A stretch of 64,000 nt of DNA from Amoebidium appalachense (taxonomy: Eukaryota > Ichthyosporea), in NCBI GenBank assembly GCA_963693365.1, contig CAVNZM010000006.1, forward strand, positions 930,001-994,000, in the 5' to 3' direction. Position numbers and translations under genes: made by a program. Under the pieces are notes generated by a model, which saw only the letters and a program-made list of their open reading frames with translations, had not been told where the DNA came from and did not search any database. Below are positions 1 to 23,260 of this stretch, one piece after another. How positions within the stretch are numbered: the stretch's first letter is position 1; every line of letters starts with the position of its first letter.

Positions 1-972
1 GTAATTACCGTCTACCACACAACACCGACGGTACACTAGTTGGGGTATGTACGTGCTATGTGCTCACAAAGCTATGTAAGCCATATTTCACAATCCTAAC
101 AATTAATAGCACACCCTTTGCCCAGCTGCAGGTAATACTACCCCAGCTACCGGTAGCGGGGGGCAGCAGACCGATGGCGGCACTAGGGACTCAGTGACCC
201 CACACAAATAACCGACACGTCCGAGCTCCGGCTGCTGACACTCCCGAAACTTCAAGAGGAGTCACTTCGTCAACCTAATCTTGTGCAGGTGGGTCACAGT
301 GTTCCAAAATGCTATGAAATGGAAGCCAGCCAATCAAAGGCCGCAGTGACGTCATTTCTTGGACAGTTCTGTACAGTGCCACGGTGTGTGGACCATGCTG
401 TACATACGTTGGCAAGACCTCCAATTGCAAGACTTTTGATCGGTTTGGAGAATGTGTGACACCAAAAAACATTGCAGGCAGGCACATAAGCAGTGCTGCA
501 GTGCCGCAAGTACTACAGTGTGAGTGGTACCTGAATGCCCAATCAAAATTCTGATTGCGCAAATCCTTCTGTGTAGCCGAGAGATAGCCCAATTCCGGAA
601 ATAAGTGGAAATCATTTCCGGAAATTTCCATTTCCGGAAATCGGAATTTGGATGGAAATCACACCGGCCCAGATAGGTAAGTCAGAACTATTTTTCGAAT
701 CAAAATTTTGGAAAATGGAAATGTCCGGAAATTTCCGGAAATGCCCGATTTCCATGAATAGGGTGGAAATTTCCAAAATTTCCAGGTAGCTGTGAACTTA
801 GAGGCATTTCCATCTGATTTCCGGAAACTGGTGGATATAATATGGTGATATGTACGTGTACAAGTATCTACACAGTTTCATTCATTAGAAAGAAAAGCTT
901 TCCCTATTTTTCTAAGGTTCCTGCATTGTCAATACACGACAATATCCACACATACTGTCTAGGTGTGTGTGT

Positions 973-1017
<45 letters not shown>

Positions 1018-1661
1018 AAGGTGGAAATTTCCAAAAAAAATTCCAATGGCTTAGGTAAGAAGAGGGCGGATTTCCGATCATTTCCGTCTGATTTTGGAAA
1101 CTCGTGGATATCATGTGGTGATATGTGCTTGTACAAGTATTTACATAGTTTTATTCATTTTATAAAAAAGCTTTTCCTGTCGTAAATAATCTGAGGTTCC
1201 TGTGACGTATGAAGTGCTTAATGCATGCATATAATTATGCATCATCATGTAATTACTTGCAAGCACATGTGCATACAATGGATCTTTTTCAAGGAAATTT
1301 CAGGAAATTTTGCCGTTCAATGTAATGATAATACTAGCATATATAAATACGATAGGTGTTGTGGAGCTATAGGTTTCTTGGCGTTCGCCTTTCACCTTCA
1401 CATGTCATTAGTAGGCATGGGGGAACTTCGGGGGGGAGGGGGAGGGGAGGGGAGGGGGGGGGGTAGGGGGGGGGGGAGGCCTCGCAACAGGCAGAAATTT
1501 CGCCCTATCACTTTCCATGGAATTTCCAATCACTGAGCAACGTTCCCATCAAACCACTGAGGTCCTTAAAAGGCTGATTTTAGTGACTATTTTTGATTAG
1601 CGTCGGAAATTTCCGGAAACTTAAGGAAATATTTCCATTGGATGCGACATCTGTTTACTTG
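1..1661. other. Non-coding TTTCCGGAAA-rich region
   Basis: No credible gene is seen. The stretch is full of variants of the palindrome TTTCCGGAAA (dense at 605-830, again near 1020-1100, 1295-1320 and 1600-1640). A segment at about 770-930 is repeated in diverged form at about 1018-1200: both copies contain GGATAT..TGGTGATATGT, GTACAAGTAT and CTTTTCC/CTTTCCC followed by GAGGTTCCTG or AAGGTTCCTG. A 43-nt G run occupies 973-1015 between the two copies. The open frames here are short or made of homopolymer. Confidence 0.6.
973..1015. repeat. Poly-G tract (43 nt)
   Basis: An uninterrupted G run that follows a short GT stretch and separates two diverged copies of a local repeat. It is the first of many long G or C runs in the window. 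Confidence 0.9.
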
Positions 1662-1819
1662 GCTTGATTCATCAAGCTTTATTTAGAGATGTATTTAGGC
1701 CAACTGATTGGTTGGAATAGTGTTCCAACAATCAGTGGCCACTAGGGAGCCGACTATGGTATATAGGCGGCGACTCGTTCTACTCGTCTTATTGTTTCCC
1801 CGTCCGCCCCTACTTAGCC
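1662..1819 (+). repeat. DIRS-like split repeat A1
   Basis: Left copy of the about 160-bp terminal repeat. It contains CTTGATTCATCAAGC, GGCCAACTGATTGG and AGTGGCCACTAGGGAGCCGA, all found again in A2, with a few substitutions and indels between them. Confidence 0.8.
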
Positions 1820-2035
1820 GTAGAGGGCCGACAGACGGCAGGAGGCTCGGCTTAGCTCGATAGGGCAGCGTGGCGCCCGGGTAGCAGCTGTCGAGCGTGA
1901 TTAGCAGTGGTGGGTAAATCTAAATAGATAGATGATTTGCGTAGGGGTGAGCGGCACCCACGGCCTGAGGGCAACTGGGCTGCGGCCCTTTCTAGTTAGG
2001 TTCTACGAGCGCGCGTAGTGCTGTAGGCAAACTGT

Positions 2036-4009
2036 TTGCGAGCGCGCGTAGTGCTGCAGATAGGTGTAGTGTCTCAATTTCTGGAAGATGCAAGTGATGC
2101 ATCCCAACTGCCATTGTATCAGAGAGTTCGTGCCTGTGTAGATGAGTGGGAGCGTGGGGGTGCGTTTAAAGAGGTTTTGTTCTGGATTAAGTACAGCGTC
2201 ACACCAGAATGGAAGAGTGCGCGTCCTGCCCCTTTTGATGAAGGTGGCTATCTGGATATCGGCGAAGTTTCAGAGGCAGAAGCGGTGGTGGAAGTTGAAC
2301 GGTTAGTGAGTAAGGGGGCCCTCGAGACAGTGCCTGAAAGCGCAAAATGGTGTGTTTCGAAGTCTTTTGGGCTGAGGAAGCCCAACGGAAACGTCCGGCT
2401 CATTATTGATATGTGTCCTGTGAATGAATACGCCGTCGAACGTGGTGTCAAGTACGAAACCCTCAGCGACTTGCGGGCGCTCGCGCAGCCGGGTGACCAA
2501 ACTTTCAGTTTCGACCCCGAAGACGGATACTTTGCACTAGCCATTCAACCCCGGTTCCGCAAGTATTTCCAAATTCGTGTGGGGGGACAACTCTACCAGT
2601 ACACGGTGCTTCCCTTCGGTTACTCACTCAGTCCCTACTTTTTCATGCGCCTTATGCGCGAGTTCGCGCGTCGGTTACGTGCACGCGGCATCCGTTCGTT
2701 GGTTTTCCTCGATGACTAAGCCATCTTCGAACAGGCAGCACGGGCACTCGACACACGCGGGGTGGTGGAGCAGGAATTGAAAGTCACCGGCCTTCAGAAG
2801 CATCCGAATAAGGGTCATTGGGACCCAGTGAGTGCCCTCGACCATTTGGGCATCCACATAATTTGGAGGAAGGGTATTTGTCTCCCACAGTGGCGTCTTT
2901 GGAAAAATTATCGGGGGAAACATGTTCTTTGATGGCTAAGGCGCGCAAAGGACGGCGGTGGGTGGAAAAGAAGCAGGTGGCTAGATGGCTAGGATTGGTT
3001 GTTAGTTTGCGTGCGGCGGTGCCTCATGTACTCCCGGTTGTCCGGCCGGTGTATGGTGCTCTACTCGGCGGGAACTGGCGTAGCTTTGTGCGGTTAACGG
3101 GTCGGCAGCTACGCATTATCGGTAAAACCATGGGTATAATAGGTCGGCTTCCCCGCACGGAAATCTGGCCTGAGCCTATCACGGCCACTCTCATCACAGA
3201 TGCTGCCACGTGCACCTCACACGGGTGGGGGGCAGTACTACAGTTGGGCCTACCAACCACGCAGGTTGTGGAGGCTTTCGGTCGTTGAGCGGAGAGCGAT
3301 GCACCGCGGGCGGCTGCAGTGGCGGAGTGCGAGGGCCTACTCGAGGCCTACCCGAAATGCAGGCACTAATCCAACGCCAGCGCGTACGCTGTCAGTCAGA
3401 CGCCCAGGCTGCGTTGGGCGCGGTGCGCAAAAAGGGCAGCAGCAGCCCCGCCATGCAGCGAGTGCTATGGCAGCTGCTGCAGTTGTGTTTGGAAAAGGGG
3501 CTCCCCTGGCCCCAAGAGCTGTCATACATCCCGGGCGAAGTGAACGACCGTGCGGGTTGGTTGTCGCGGATTGATCCCCGCCACGAGTGGTCGGTTACCC
3601 CTGCGGGGGTCGAGCGTATCGAGCAGACACTCGGATTGCACACGGCGGTGGATCGGTTTGCTACACCCGTGACAGCAGTCAAACCCACGTTTCACACATG
3701 GACCGCGGTGGTCCCCGTGAGCGGTGGGCAGGATGGGCTTGCCACCGAATGGCAGGCCCCAAGCTGGTGGGTGCCACCGTTTCCGTTGATCAAGCGGACA
3801 GTGGCGAAGATTCAGCGGGAACGTGCGCAGGGAATATTAGTGGCCCCGGTGTGGGACACCGCCTTATGGTGGCCGGTGGTGCAAGGGGTGGCACAGGCCC
3901 ACACGGACCTAGCCCCCGAAGAAGTGGTGTTTCCGGTCGGTGTCCGGTCTTGGCGAATGCGTGCCTTCCTATTGGACGGCAGCACCCGCCCCCCTTAATG
4001 ATTGGATGA
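2036..4009 (+). pseudogene. DIRS-type reverse transcriptase/RNase H, disrupted
   Basis: Frame 2 from about 2036 encodes reverse transcriptase: KPNGNVRLIIDMCPVNEY, then LPFGYSLSPYFFMRLM, ending at the catalytic box FLDD (2707-2718). The next codon is TAA, after which the same frame continues with AIFEQAARAL to about 2900. The reading frame then shifts to 2818-3288, which carries the RNase H start LITDAATCTSHGWGAVL. It shifts again for the rest (about 3300-3998): a degraded AECEGLLEAY segment, the third acidic site RCQSDAQAAL, and the DIRS-typical tail with WVPPFPLIK and APVWDTALWWPVV. The usual ADxLSR motif reads RAGWLSR, so an expected Asp is lost. At least two frameshifts and one stop mean no intact product. 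DIRS assignment rests on the RNase H tail and the repeat layout. Confidence 0.8.
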
Positions 4010-4107
4010 AAATCACTCGCCGCCCTGCTCCTGCCATCCAGCTTTGTGTATTATTTCTGTATAATAAGAATGTGGTCGCAGATAGCAACAACATATCTAA
4101 ATACTTC

Positions 4108-4272
4108 GCTTGATTCATCAAGCTCTATTTAGAGATGTATTCAGGCCAACTGATTGGTTGGAAATAGTGTTCCAACAATCAGTGGCCACTAGGGAGCCGA
4201 CTATGGTATCATGCGGCGACTCGTTCTTACTCGTCTTAGCTAGCTTTGTTTCCCCGTCGGCCCTACTTAGCC
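4108..4272 (+). repeat. DIRS-like split repeat A2
   Basis: Second copy of the A repeat, immediately preceded by B1 (4084-4102). It is followed by a (CA)n tract at about 4388-4456 and then by B2 at 4628-4646. Confidence 0.8.
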
Positions 4273-4384
4273 CCACCCACCCGCCCGAGCTGTGTTGCAT
4301 TTCCCCGTCTTTAGCTAGTCTCTTGCTGATTGGCTACGGCACACACACACACACAGACACACCCCCACACATGCACACATACAT

Positions 4385-4454
<70 letters not shown>

Positions 4455-4646
4455 GCCCACGCATTGAGGGTAGTGGAGGGGGGGGATAGGGTAGAGGGGT
4501 TTTCTTCGTGCGGTGTGTTTATTTGGATTTTGTTCGTAGAGAGGCAGTGCATGCCATGGTATGTGTACGTTTCTGATGATCGTGCCCGGGGGGCACTTGG
4601 CTGAGCCGAGCCAATAAGCAAATCGTAAGCAACAACATATCTAAAT

Positions 4647-5055
4647 GAGTAATTTATTGATTTGGTGCGGTGGAAATTCACAAAAGTGGAAATTTCCGGA
4701 ATATTTCCGGAATTAGGATATTATACGTGTAGCCTTACGTAAGTTTTCGGGGCAAAAAAAAAAAAAAAAGTTTTCGAAGCTTTTTCATGGTATCCAATGA
4801 GTGCACACTCGAAAAATGATTGGTGGCACACCTCCCGGCGCACCCACCCAAAACAAAACGGCACGAGAACTGCAGTGGTTGTAGCTACAGACTTGTAGTG
4901 TAGTGTCCGGCTAGTTATTACGTTAGGCGAAATCTATACGTACTGTCTTCTCGGTTTGCAGTCTATGACGTATGTGGCAGGTCTGAAACGGTCCTTTTGT
5001 CTAAGTAGACGGTCCAGTAGCCAGTTTCCACATCAGATCTTGCCCAGGCGACAAA
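4647..5055. other. Intergenic region upstream of the CLPTM1 gene
   Basis: It resumes the TTTCCGGAA-type sequence at 4670-4715 and includes a 16-nt A run at about 4755. The last 200 bp before 5056 must hold the CLPTM1 5' UTR and promoter, but no clear TATA box is seen. Confidence 0.5.
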
Positions 5056-17682
<12,627 letters not shown>

Positions 17683-18376
17683 GAAATTAGCTTAGAGTAT
17701 GGAGTAGTGTGTTTCAAATGAATTAGGCTGGATGATAGTGAATTAGATACCTGCATGATCTCTGAGTTGATGCTTTTGGTTTTTTCATGCCGCGGTTGCA
17801 TGCGGCAGCCACGCTTTGAAATTTGCTTGGTTGATCGATGATGATTGGTTTGTTGTTGTTCTGGTTTTTATTGCCTTTCCCCGTCTCTTTATTTTTTCTC
17901 TCTGCTTGCTAAATTTTGGGCCCTTTGGCAATTGGCATAGGCTTCTCGTTTAGCAAAATTGTATACTATAGGCACTTGTTTTTGAGTGCTTGTGTGTGTG
18001 GTTGGCAGGATGCAAGAGGGAGAGTCACCGGGCGATTTAGCAGCATGAGGTACTATATTAGTGGGGGTGGAGGATTTGCCTGGTATGGTAAAGAGAGTTA
18101 ACAGTGTTATAATTTGAATGATCATCCACACGCAAAAGATACTTCTGTATCAGCCTATCAGATGCGAATGCCTGTAAATAAATCACTGTACCGTATTGTT
18201 CTTTTTTTTGCTCTTTGGCGTCACTGGACAGCTCGGGCTGATCCTGTGCAGATCTAATATGCATAATAGAGTGTCAATGAGCGGGAGGGCATGTGTCAAC
18301 CGTGAATTTGGCAATAAAGCTGCGGGTCTGTTAAATTTGAATATTTGGTGCAATAAATTTGCTGGAAAAGCTACAA
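17683..18376. other. Intergenic, possible CLPTM1 3' region
   Basis: No gene is seen. The sequence is balanced in composition and nearly free of simple repeats, unlike its surroundings. An AATAAA is present near 18177, which could serve as a distant poly(A) signal. The last part (about 18200-18376) may be decayed reverse transcriptase sequence belonging to the LINE that follows (WCNKF-like words near 18345), but it is too degraded to define. Confidence 0.4.
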
Positions 18377-19664
18377 CTTGGCCGGCTGTCGAGCCTGCTA
18401 CAGTAAATGTAAATCTGCATGGAACACATCGGAACGGCCCGTTGCGGGTCATCAGGCTCCCCCCCCCCCCCCCCCCCCGCCTCCTCCCCCTTGGCAAAGG
18501 CCTTGGAATTCCCCTCTCTTCGATCTTCCCCCTAGCTCCATAGTTCCAGAATACAAATATCTTGGTGTTCCGGTTCTGTTGGTGTTATGTTTTCCCATAT
18601 GGTCGAAAAGAGGGTAGAGTTGGCTCGTAAGCGGTTAGCTTTCTTCTCGGCTAATATTTTTGAAGACACACCCCTCCATCCTTCTATTAGACTTGCATTT
18701 ATTCGCACTTTTGTCTTCCCGGCATGTGAATATGGTTTACCCCTTCTCGCCGCTTGGATCAAGAAAGAGAGAACTAGAGCGCTTAAACCCTTGGCAAATT
18801 TCCTTGAAGCAGAAGTTGCCTCCTTTCTATCTAACAACTGTTGTAAACCTGGGCCTGTAACGCTCTCGATATATGGTCGGGTCCCAATAGCTGCTAGAGT
18901 ATCCCATCTCGCGCTGAAATTCAATAAGCACATAAGCCGCTTAAAGAAGTATTTGCCCTCCCACCCTCTCTTCTCTATCCGACCTGTCCCCTCCTCACCT
19001 CTCCCCTCTTTCCTTCCCTCTCTCTCTCCTTCTCCCCCGGGCACAAATACAAATAAACCCCGCAAAAGTGTGCGTATGACTTTGGACTGCCACTTACTTA
19101 TTAAACATGTACACAATCACAAGATAATCACGCAATATAACAAATGGAAAAAGTTACCACACGACACTAGACCCGATGAAAGCAGACACCTTGAAAAACT
19201 AAGCCTTATGTCTCGTTTTATATATAATGACCGCCTCAACCATATTGCCAAATATGGCACTCGCAAATGTATAACACCTAAATACATATTACCTTCCTGT
19301 AGAACTGGCCTTTCTCTAGCTGATGGTATTATTGATCAATTACCACGCTTTTACTGTACACGTGCTATACAGTGGAGATCAAATAAGTATAAGGTGGCAT
19401 CGTTTGCATGCCCAAACAACACACACACACACCAGTTTAAACGGTCATGTATCGCCAAATGTAGTTTCAAATTGATAGACCACATAATACCGCAACACAC
19501 ACACGTCACATTCACAACAGACACCCAGAAAGATAGCCTACCTGTAAATTACAACATTTACAACATCCTTGATTTAATACTAAACACGCGTAACTACGAC
19601 CTGTTTATTAGATGTATTGAATGGCTTGAGAAACACAACACTACCAAATTCTAGCGCACGCACG

Positions 19665-19735
<71 letters not shown>

Positions 19736-19836
19736 CCAGCTGATACCGAGTGTCCCAGGGACCCCCCCCCCCCCCCCCAAAAAAAAAAAAAAAAAAAAAA
19801 AAAAAAACGGGGAACCCCAACTAATTGATTTTCACT
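18377..19836 (+). mobile_element. Truncated LINE-type retroelement
   Basis: A reverse transcriptase C-terminal region is followed by a characteristic 3' tail: TAG stop, CACG/CA array (19652-19734), ACCAGCTGATACCGAGTGTC, C run, A run (19779-19807) and ACGGGGAACCCCAACTAATT. The same tail recurs at 20938-21141. The 5' part with the catalytic FADD/YADD box is missing or unreadable, so this copy is dead. The 5' limit is approximate. Confidence 0.65.
18540..19654 (+). pseudogene. LINE reverse transcriptase, C-terminal fragment
   Basis: The frame ending near 18615 has PEYKYLGVPV, the usual YxYLGV word at the end of the palm/thumb of non-LTR reverse transcriptases. One frameshift later, the 355-codon frame 18587-19654 continues with KRVELARKRLAFFSANIF, FIRTFVFPACEYGLPLLAAW and a Lys/His-rich tail ending RCIEWLEKHNTTKF. 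This matches the region after the RT core, where LINE proteins have repeated helix pairs. An interrupted Ser/Pro stretch (about 18960-19040) is low complexity. I cannot name the clade. No endonuclease or RT active site is present in the window. Confidence 0.65.
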
Positions 19837-20045
19837 TTCACTTCGATCTCTTAGCTGTCACGTCAACTTTTTTTTCCCGATTCTTCACCTTGGCAGGTAT
19901 ATAAAGGCTTTCGTTTCTTCTTTAATTTTGTGGACTTCACTTTCACTTCGATCTCTTCTAGCTGTCACGTCAACTTTTTTTCCCGATTCTTCACCATGGC
20001 AGGTATATAAAGGCTTTCGTTTCCTCTTTTTGTGGAAGGGATTCC
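19830..20045 (+). promoter_or_regulatory. Tandemly duplicated TATA-containing block
   Basis: About 105 bp is repeated twice (about 19830-19933 and 19934-20038): CACTTTCACTTCGATCTCTT, AGCTGTCACGTCAACTTTTT, CCCGATTCTTCACC, GGCAGGTATATAAAGGCTTT. Each copy contains the TATA-like GTATATAAAGGC. The downstream sequence (20070-20426) has a 118-codon frame starting MCVVWPGQVYSYCC that resembles nothing I know. Confidence 0.45.
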
Positions 20046-20937
20046 CACTCAGGGGAACGTGACTGCAGCATGTGTGTGGTGTGGCCTGGACAGGTGTATT
20101 CCTACTGCTGTGAGAGTGCGGGGGCATCTCCCTTTCGCGGAGTTTCTCGCTTGAGAAGTGGTTTCTTCAACGCCTGGTGGTCCACTGCAACCTATGGTAA
20201 CTTCTACATGCTGTCTACGCTTCTACGCGACCTTTTGGCGGTGGGCGGTGGGCTGCTGCAACTTCTTCAGCTACTTCTGCGCTGCGTGAGCGGAGGGGCG
20301 GCTACTATTTCGTCAGGGAGCTTTCCAAGTGACTGCCAGTCCTTAGCCTCCAGTCGTATGGCAATGACCGGGTTTGCTTGCATGCACTCTGTAATTGTGT
20401 TTTTCTGTGTGTCCTGCCACAACTAGGCCACCTTATCAGAGAGCTAGATGCAGTTTCTCCGGGTTATCTAGGGGCCGGGCCCGTTGGGATTGTTTTTTAG
20501 CTCAGATTTGGTCTGCATTGCTCTTTTAGAGGCTGACTTGCTTGCTGTGCCTCGGTAGGTTTTGAGGGGAACCTGTGACAGTTGGGAAGCAGCAGTAATG
20601 ATGTCTTCTTGCGGAATGTGGTCTGGTCAACATCGATGCATATGACTAGTTGGAGCAAACTAGTTTCACGCATACACGTACACTTAAGATTTTGCCCGCT
20701 GGTGTCCGTTGTCACTTGTCGCTTTATTTTTATTTCGTAGCTTTGGCTTTTTCAGTTCTATTGGTGGTTATGTAGCCTGTGGCTGCACGTTGCCTTCATC
20801 AACGGATCAATAAACCCGAGTCAAAAGAAAAAGTTTCACACACTTTTTATTGCTTGGACACTGTCGGGGGCCCAGCCACACTCGACGGCCTACTGTGTTT
20901 TCCAGCGCGGCCAATCAAATGCAGCTACATAGTGACA
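20046..20937. other. Intergenic, no recognised gene
   Basis: This is mixed sequence downstream of the duplicated TATA block. The 20070-20426 frame may be a small transcript unit or part of a retroelement, but nothing supports coding. An AATAAA occurs near 20808, ahead of GAGTCAAAAGAAAAAG. Confidence 0.4.
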
Positions 20938-20988
20938 TCTTGAGAAACACATCACTACAAAATTATAGCGCACGCGCACACACACACA

Positions 20989-21047
<59 letters not shown>

Positions 21048-21079
21048 CCAGCTGATACCGAGTGTCCCGAGGGGAGCCC

Positions 21080-21117
<38 letters not shown>

Positions 21118-21141
21118 GGGGAACCCCAACTAATTGATTTC
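20938..21141 (+). repeat. Second copy of the LINE 3' tail
   Basis: It repeats the 3' end of the LINE at 19620-19833: TTGAGAAACACATCACTACA, (CA)n, ACCAGCTGATACCGAGTGTC, a G/C-rich link, A run (21085-21114) and ACGGGGAACCCCAACTAATT. The rest of the LINE is absent, consistent with an extreme 5' truncation or a partial duplication. Confidence 0.75.
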
Positions 21142-22135
21142 TCCTTGTAGTCTTTATGGTGTCTCGTAGAGAAAGTAAACCCTGATATATAGTCACCACC
21201 CGACATCTATGTACGTGATCATGATATACCGCTGAGGGGATATTCCGAGCAAAACCCCCCCCCCCATACCTGAGACTGGTTCTCTTTGCCTCGAGTAAAC
21301 AGCGTAAACCCCATAGTGACATATGTACATGCTAGACAACAATTAGCGCCATCGTAGTATACGACACCCCTATTACATATTATGGTCCGACATCGGTGAC
21401 CCAAGGCATAGGCATATGCATGAACCACATGTATTCAGGGGCCGAGCAACTGTGACAGCAACAAGTGAGTAAATCCACTTACGCCCATCATCAAGCTCGA
21501 AAATAAAATAAGAAATAAAACACATCCTGCGACCTGCAGCACTGAGCTCCGGAACCCCAGTTGGTGATGATGGGCCTGCCCCTGTTCGTCAACTATATTT
21601 GATTGGCTCGGAACGCATCATGGTGCAGAGGACCAATAGGAGAGCCCAGATTACACCTTTGTCTTCTTCTCACCCTAGACGTTTCGACAGGTGGACCCCA
21701 GCGTCCATCGTACCTACAATCTAGAGTCTAGCCTTGTGTCTCATAAAATATCCTGCTATGGAATTTTTTAAAACTACATAAAACTACGACGTTTATTATG
21801 TTCGTGAGGCTCGCTGTGGAATCTGTTATACATCCTCTGTAGGTGTTTTGGTCATCTTGTTTCGGGTGCCTAATACGCTTGCTAGGGAGAACCGGTCCGA
21901 GCCAATCATCCGATGTCACCCGAATAATGCATGCCCGGTCAGCTGCACTTTTCACCAACAAAAAGAAAACGTGGCACTTGTATGCTTGGCAGCCCTAGTG
22001 ATACACACCGTACAACTTTATAAAACAACCAAACAATGGCACACGTGTAAGGTCGGGGCAAGGTGGCACAAGAATCTCCATCCCTCCCTCCACCTCAAAC
22101 ATAGCACGCCATTTCTTACGCATCGTAGTAGCAAG
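21142..22135. other. Intergenic upstream of the 374-aa ORF
   Basis: No gene or recognisable repeat is seen. The open frame of the following gene extends upstream to 21848, but that part (LYKTTKQWHTCKVG) does not look like a defined domain, and the better start context is at 22136. Confidence 0.4.
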
Positions 22136-23260
22136 ATGGATAATACCGACCACAGGCTGCGGCGAAAGCTGTGGAGTGAGCGCTTACAAGTGGTCACCAG
22201 CCTGGTGAAGGACTCGAGGCGTGCGCACAAACCAACCAGAATACACCCTCAACACTCTCCTGAGTCTTTACTGTCTGCGGACTCGGAGACTAAAAAAATG
22301 CACACAAAGTATACACGCGCACAAGAAAAAGAAGGTTATGTGAGTAGAGCAAGCGAAAAAGGAGTAGGTGAGAGATCGCACTCCTTACGAGTGAAAGCGG
22401 GCAAGTTTTTCCGGGGGGAAAGCCTGAAAGGCAAAGTCGATAAAGGCTCACCTGTAACCCAGCCGACTCAACTGCGACCCCAGTTCATTGACATCACCAG
22501 AGACGTGTGGGCGTCACGTAGCTCATTTGAAGAGTCACCGCCAGTCCACCTCTACGTACACAAAACCGCAGTCGCATGTACATCACTCGCGCAGGCGGAA
22601 CGCGTAACTGTTCACACACCTCAGCCCACGCCGGCAGGGAATGGTCCTTTGCTAACGCTATCATCGGACCACTTGTTTGTTCGTCGTTTCAACTCGCTCT
22701 CCTTGGACCAACCACACCAGGATTCTTGTGAGATGATAGGGGTGACGGTGGGAGAGGGCACCATGCCTTCAGCAAACGACGAAAGACGAGGCCTAGGTAA
22801 TCACAGCGAGAAACACGAATCCGTTCATGTTAGGCCAAACACACGGTCCAGGCTGGTAGTGGATGCGCCGGCAGATGCGAAAGAACAAGACTATGGCGAC
22901 TACACACAGAGTGGGCAACCAAACTGGCAGAGGTCTGCTTCACTGAGAGTACCACGCCCCCGACAGGATTATCGCTTTGTGCGCAAAAATAGTCTGCAGC
23001 AGGGAAGAGAGAAGGACGTGGGGGCTAAGAGAAAGTTGGTTGTGAGTGATGAGAAAAGGGAAGAAAAGGGGAAGGAGAGTGGAAGGCAGCAGTTACCAAC
23101 TGAGATGGGCAACTATGTGCTGTATACATCTGAGGATAGTGAGGGGGGGCAGTTACTGTTTAGACTGAAAATGTTGGGTCCGGGGGGGGAGGTTAGAGGT
23201 TTGCACCATAATAACATAGTCAGGTTGCAGGAGAGAACGAAAGAGCTACGTTCGTTGTGA
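22136..23260 (+). CDS. Hypothetical intronless protein, basic and disordered
   Basis: An uninterrupted frame of 374 codons with normal codon variety, in a window where real exons are short. I chose the ATG at 22136 (GCAAGATGG) because the sequence becomes evenly hydrophilic there; the frame is open back to 21848, so 96 more residues are possible. The product is rich in Arg, Lys, Ser and Gln (DHRLRRKLWSERLQVV near the N-terminus) and looks disordered. A more ordered C-terminal end has YVLYTSEDSEGGQLLFRLKM and NNIVRLQERTKELRSL. There is no signal peptide, membrane helix or recognised family. An AATAAA lies at about 23800. It could be a genuine lineage-specific gene or a retroposed copy. Confidence 0.5.
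   Translation: MDNTDHRLRRKLWSERLQVVTSLVKDSRRAHKPTRIHPQHSPESLLSADSETKKMHTKYTRAQEKEGYVSRASEKGVGERSHSLRVKAGKFFRGESLKGKVDKGSPVTQPTQLRPQFIDITRDVWASRSSFEESPPVHLYVHKTAVACTSLAQAERVTVHTPQPTPAGNGPLLTLSSDHLFVRRFNSLSLDQPHQDSCEMIGVTVGEGTMPSANDERRGLGNHSEKHESVHVRPNTRSRLVVDAPADAKEQDYGDYTQSGQPNWQRSASLRVPRPRQDYRFVRKNSLQQGREKDVGAKRKLVVSDEKREEKGKESGRQQLPTEMGNYVLYTSEDSEGGQLLFRLKMLGPGGEVRGLHHNNIVRLQERTKELRSL

Larger units (their letters stand above)
1662..4646 (+). mobile_element. DIRS-like retroelement with split direct repeats, degraded
   Basis: The element is bounded by split direct repeats in the order A1-internal-B1-A2-B2, as in the Pat/Ngaro/TOC branch of DIRS elements. A1 is 1662-1819 and A2 is 4108-4272, about 160 bp and nearly identical; both start with the short inverted repeat CTTGAT-TC-ATCAAG. 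B1 (4084-4102) and B2 (4628-4646) share AGCAACAACATATCTAAAT. The internal part carries reverse transcriptase-RNase H coding sequence broken by a stop and frameshifts. I see no tyrosine recombinase, methylase or gag ORF, so this copy looks non-autonomous or internally deleted. TTTCCGGAAA-rich DNA continues on both sides, as expected if the element was inserted into it. Exact ends are inferred from the repeats. Confidence 0.75.

Noticed and set aside
20070-20426. 118-codon frame after the duplicated TATA block
   Set aside because: It shows no family resemblance, no homologous domain and no support beyond its length.
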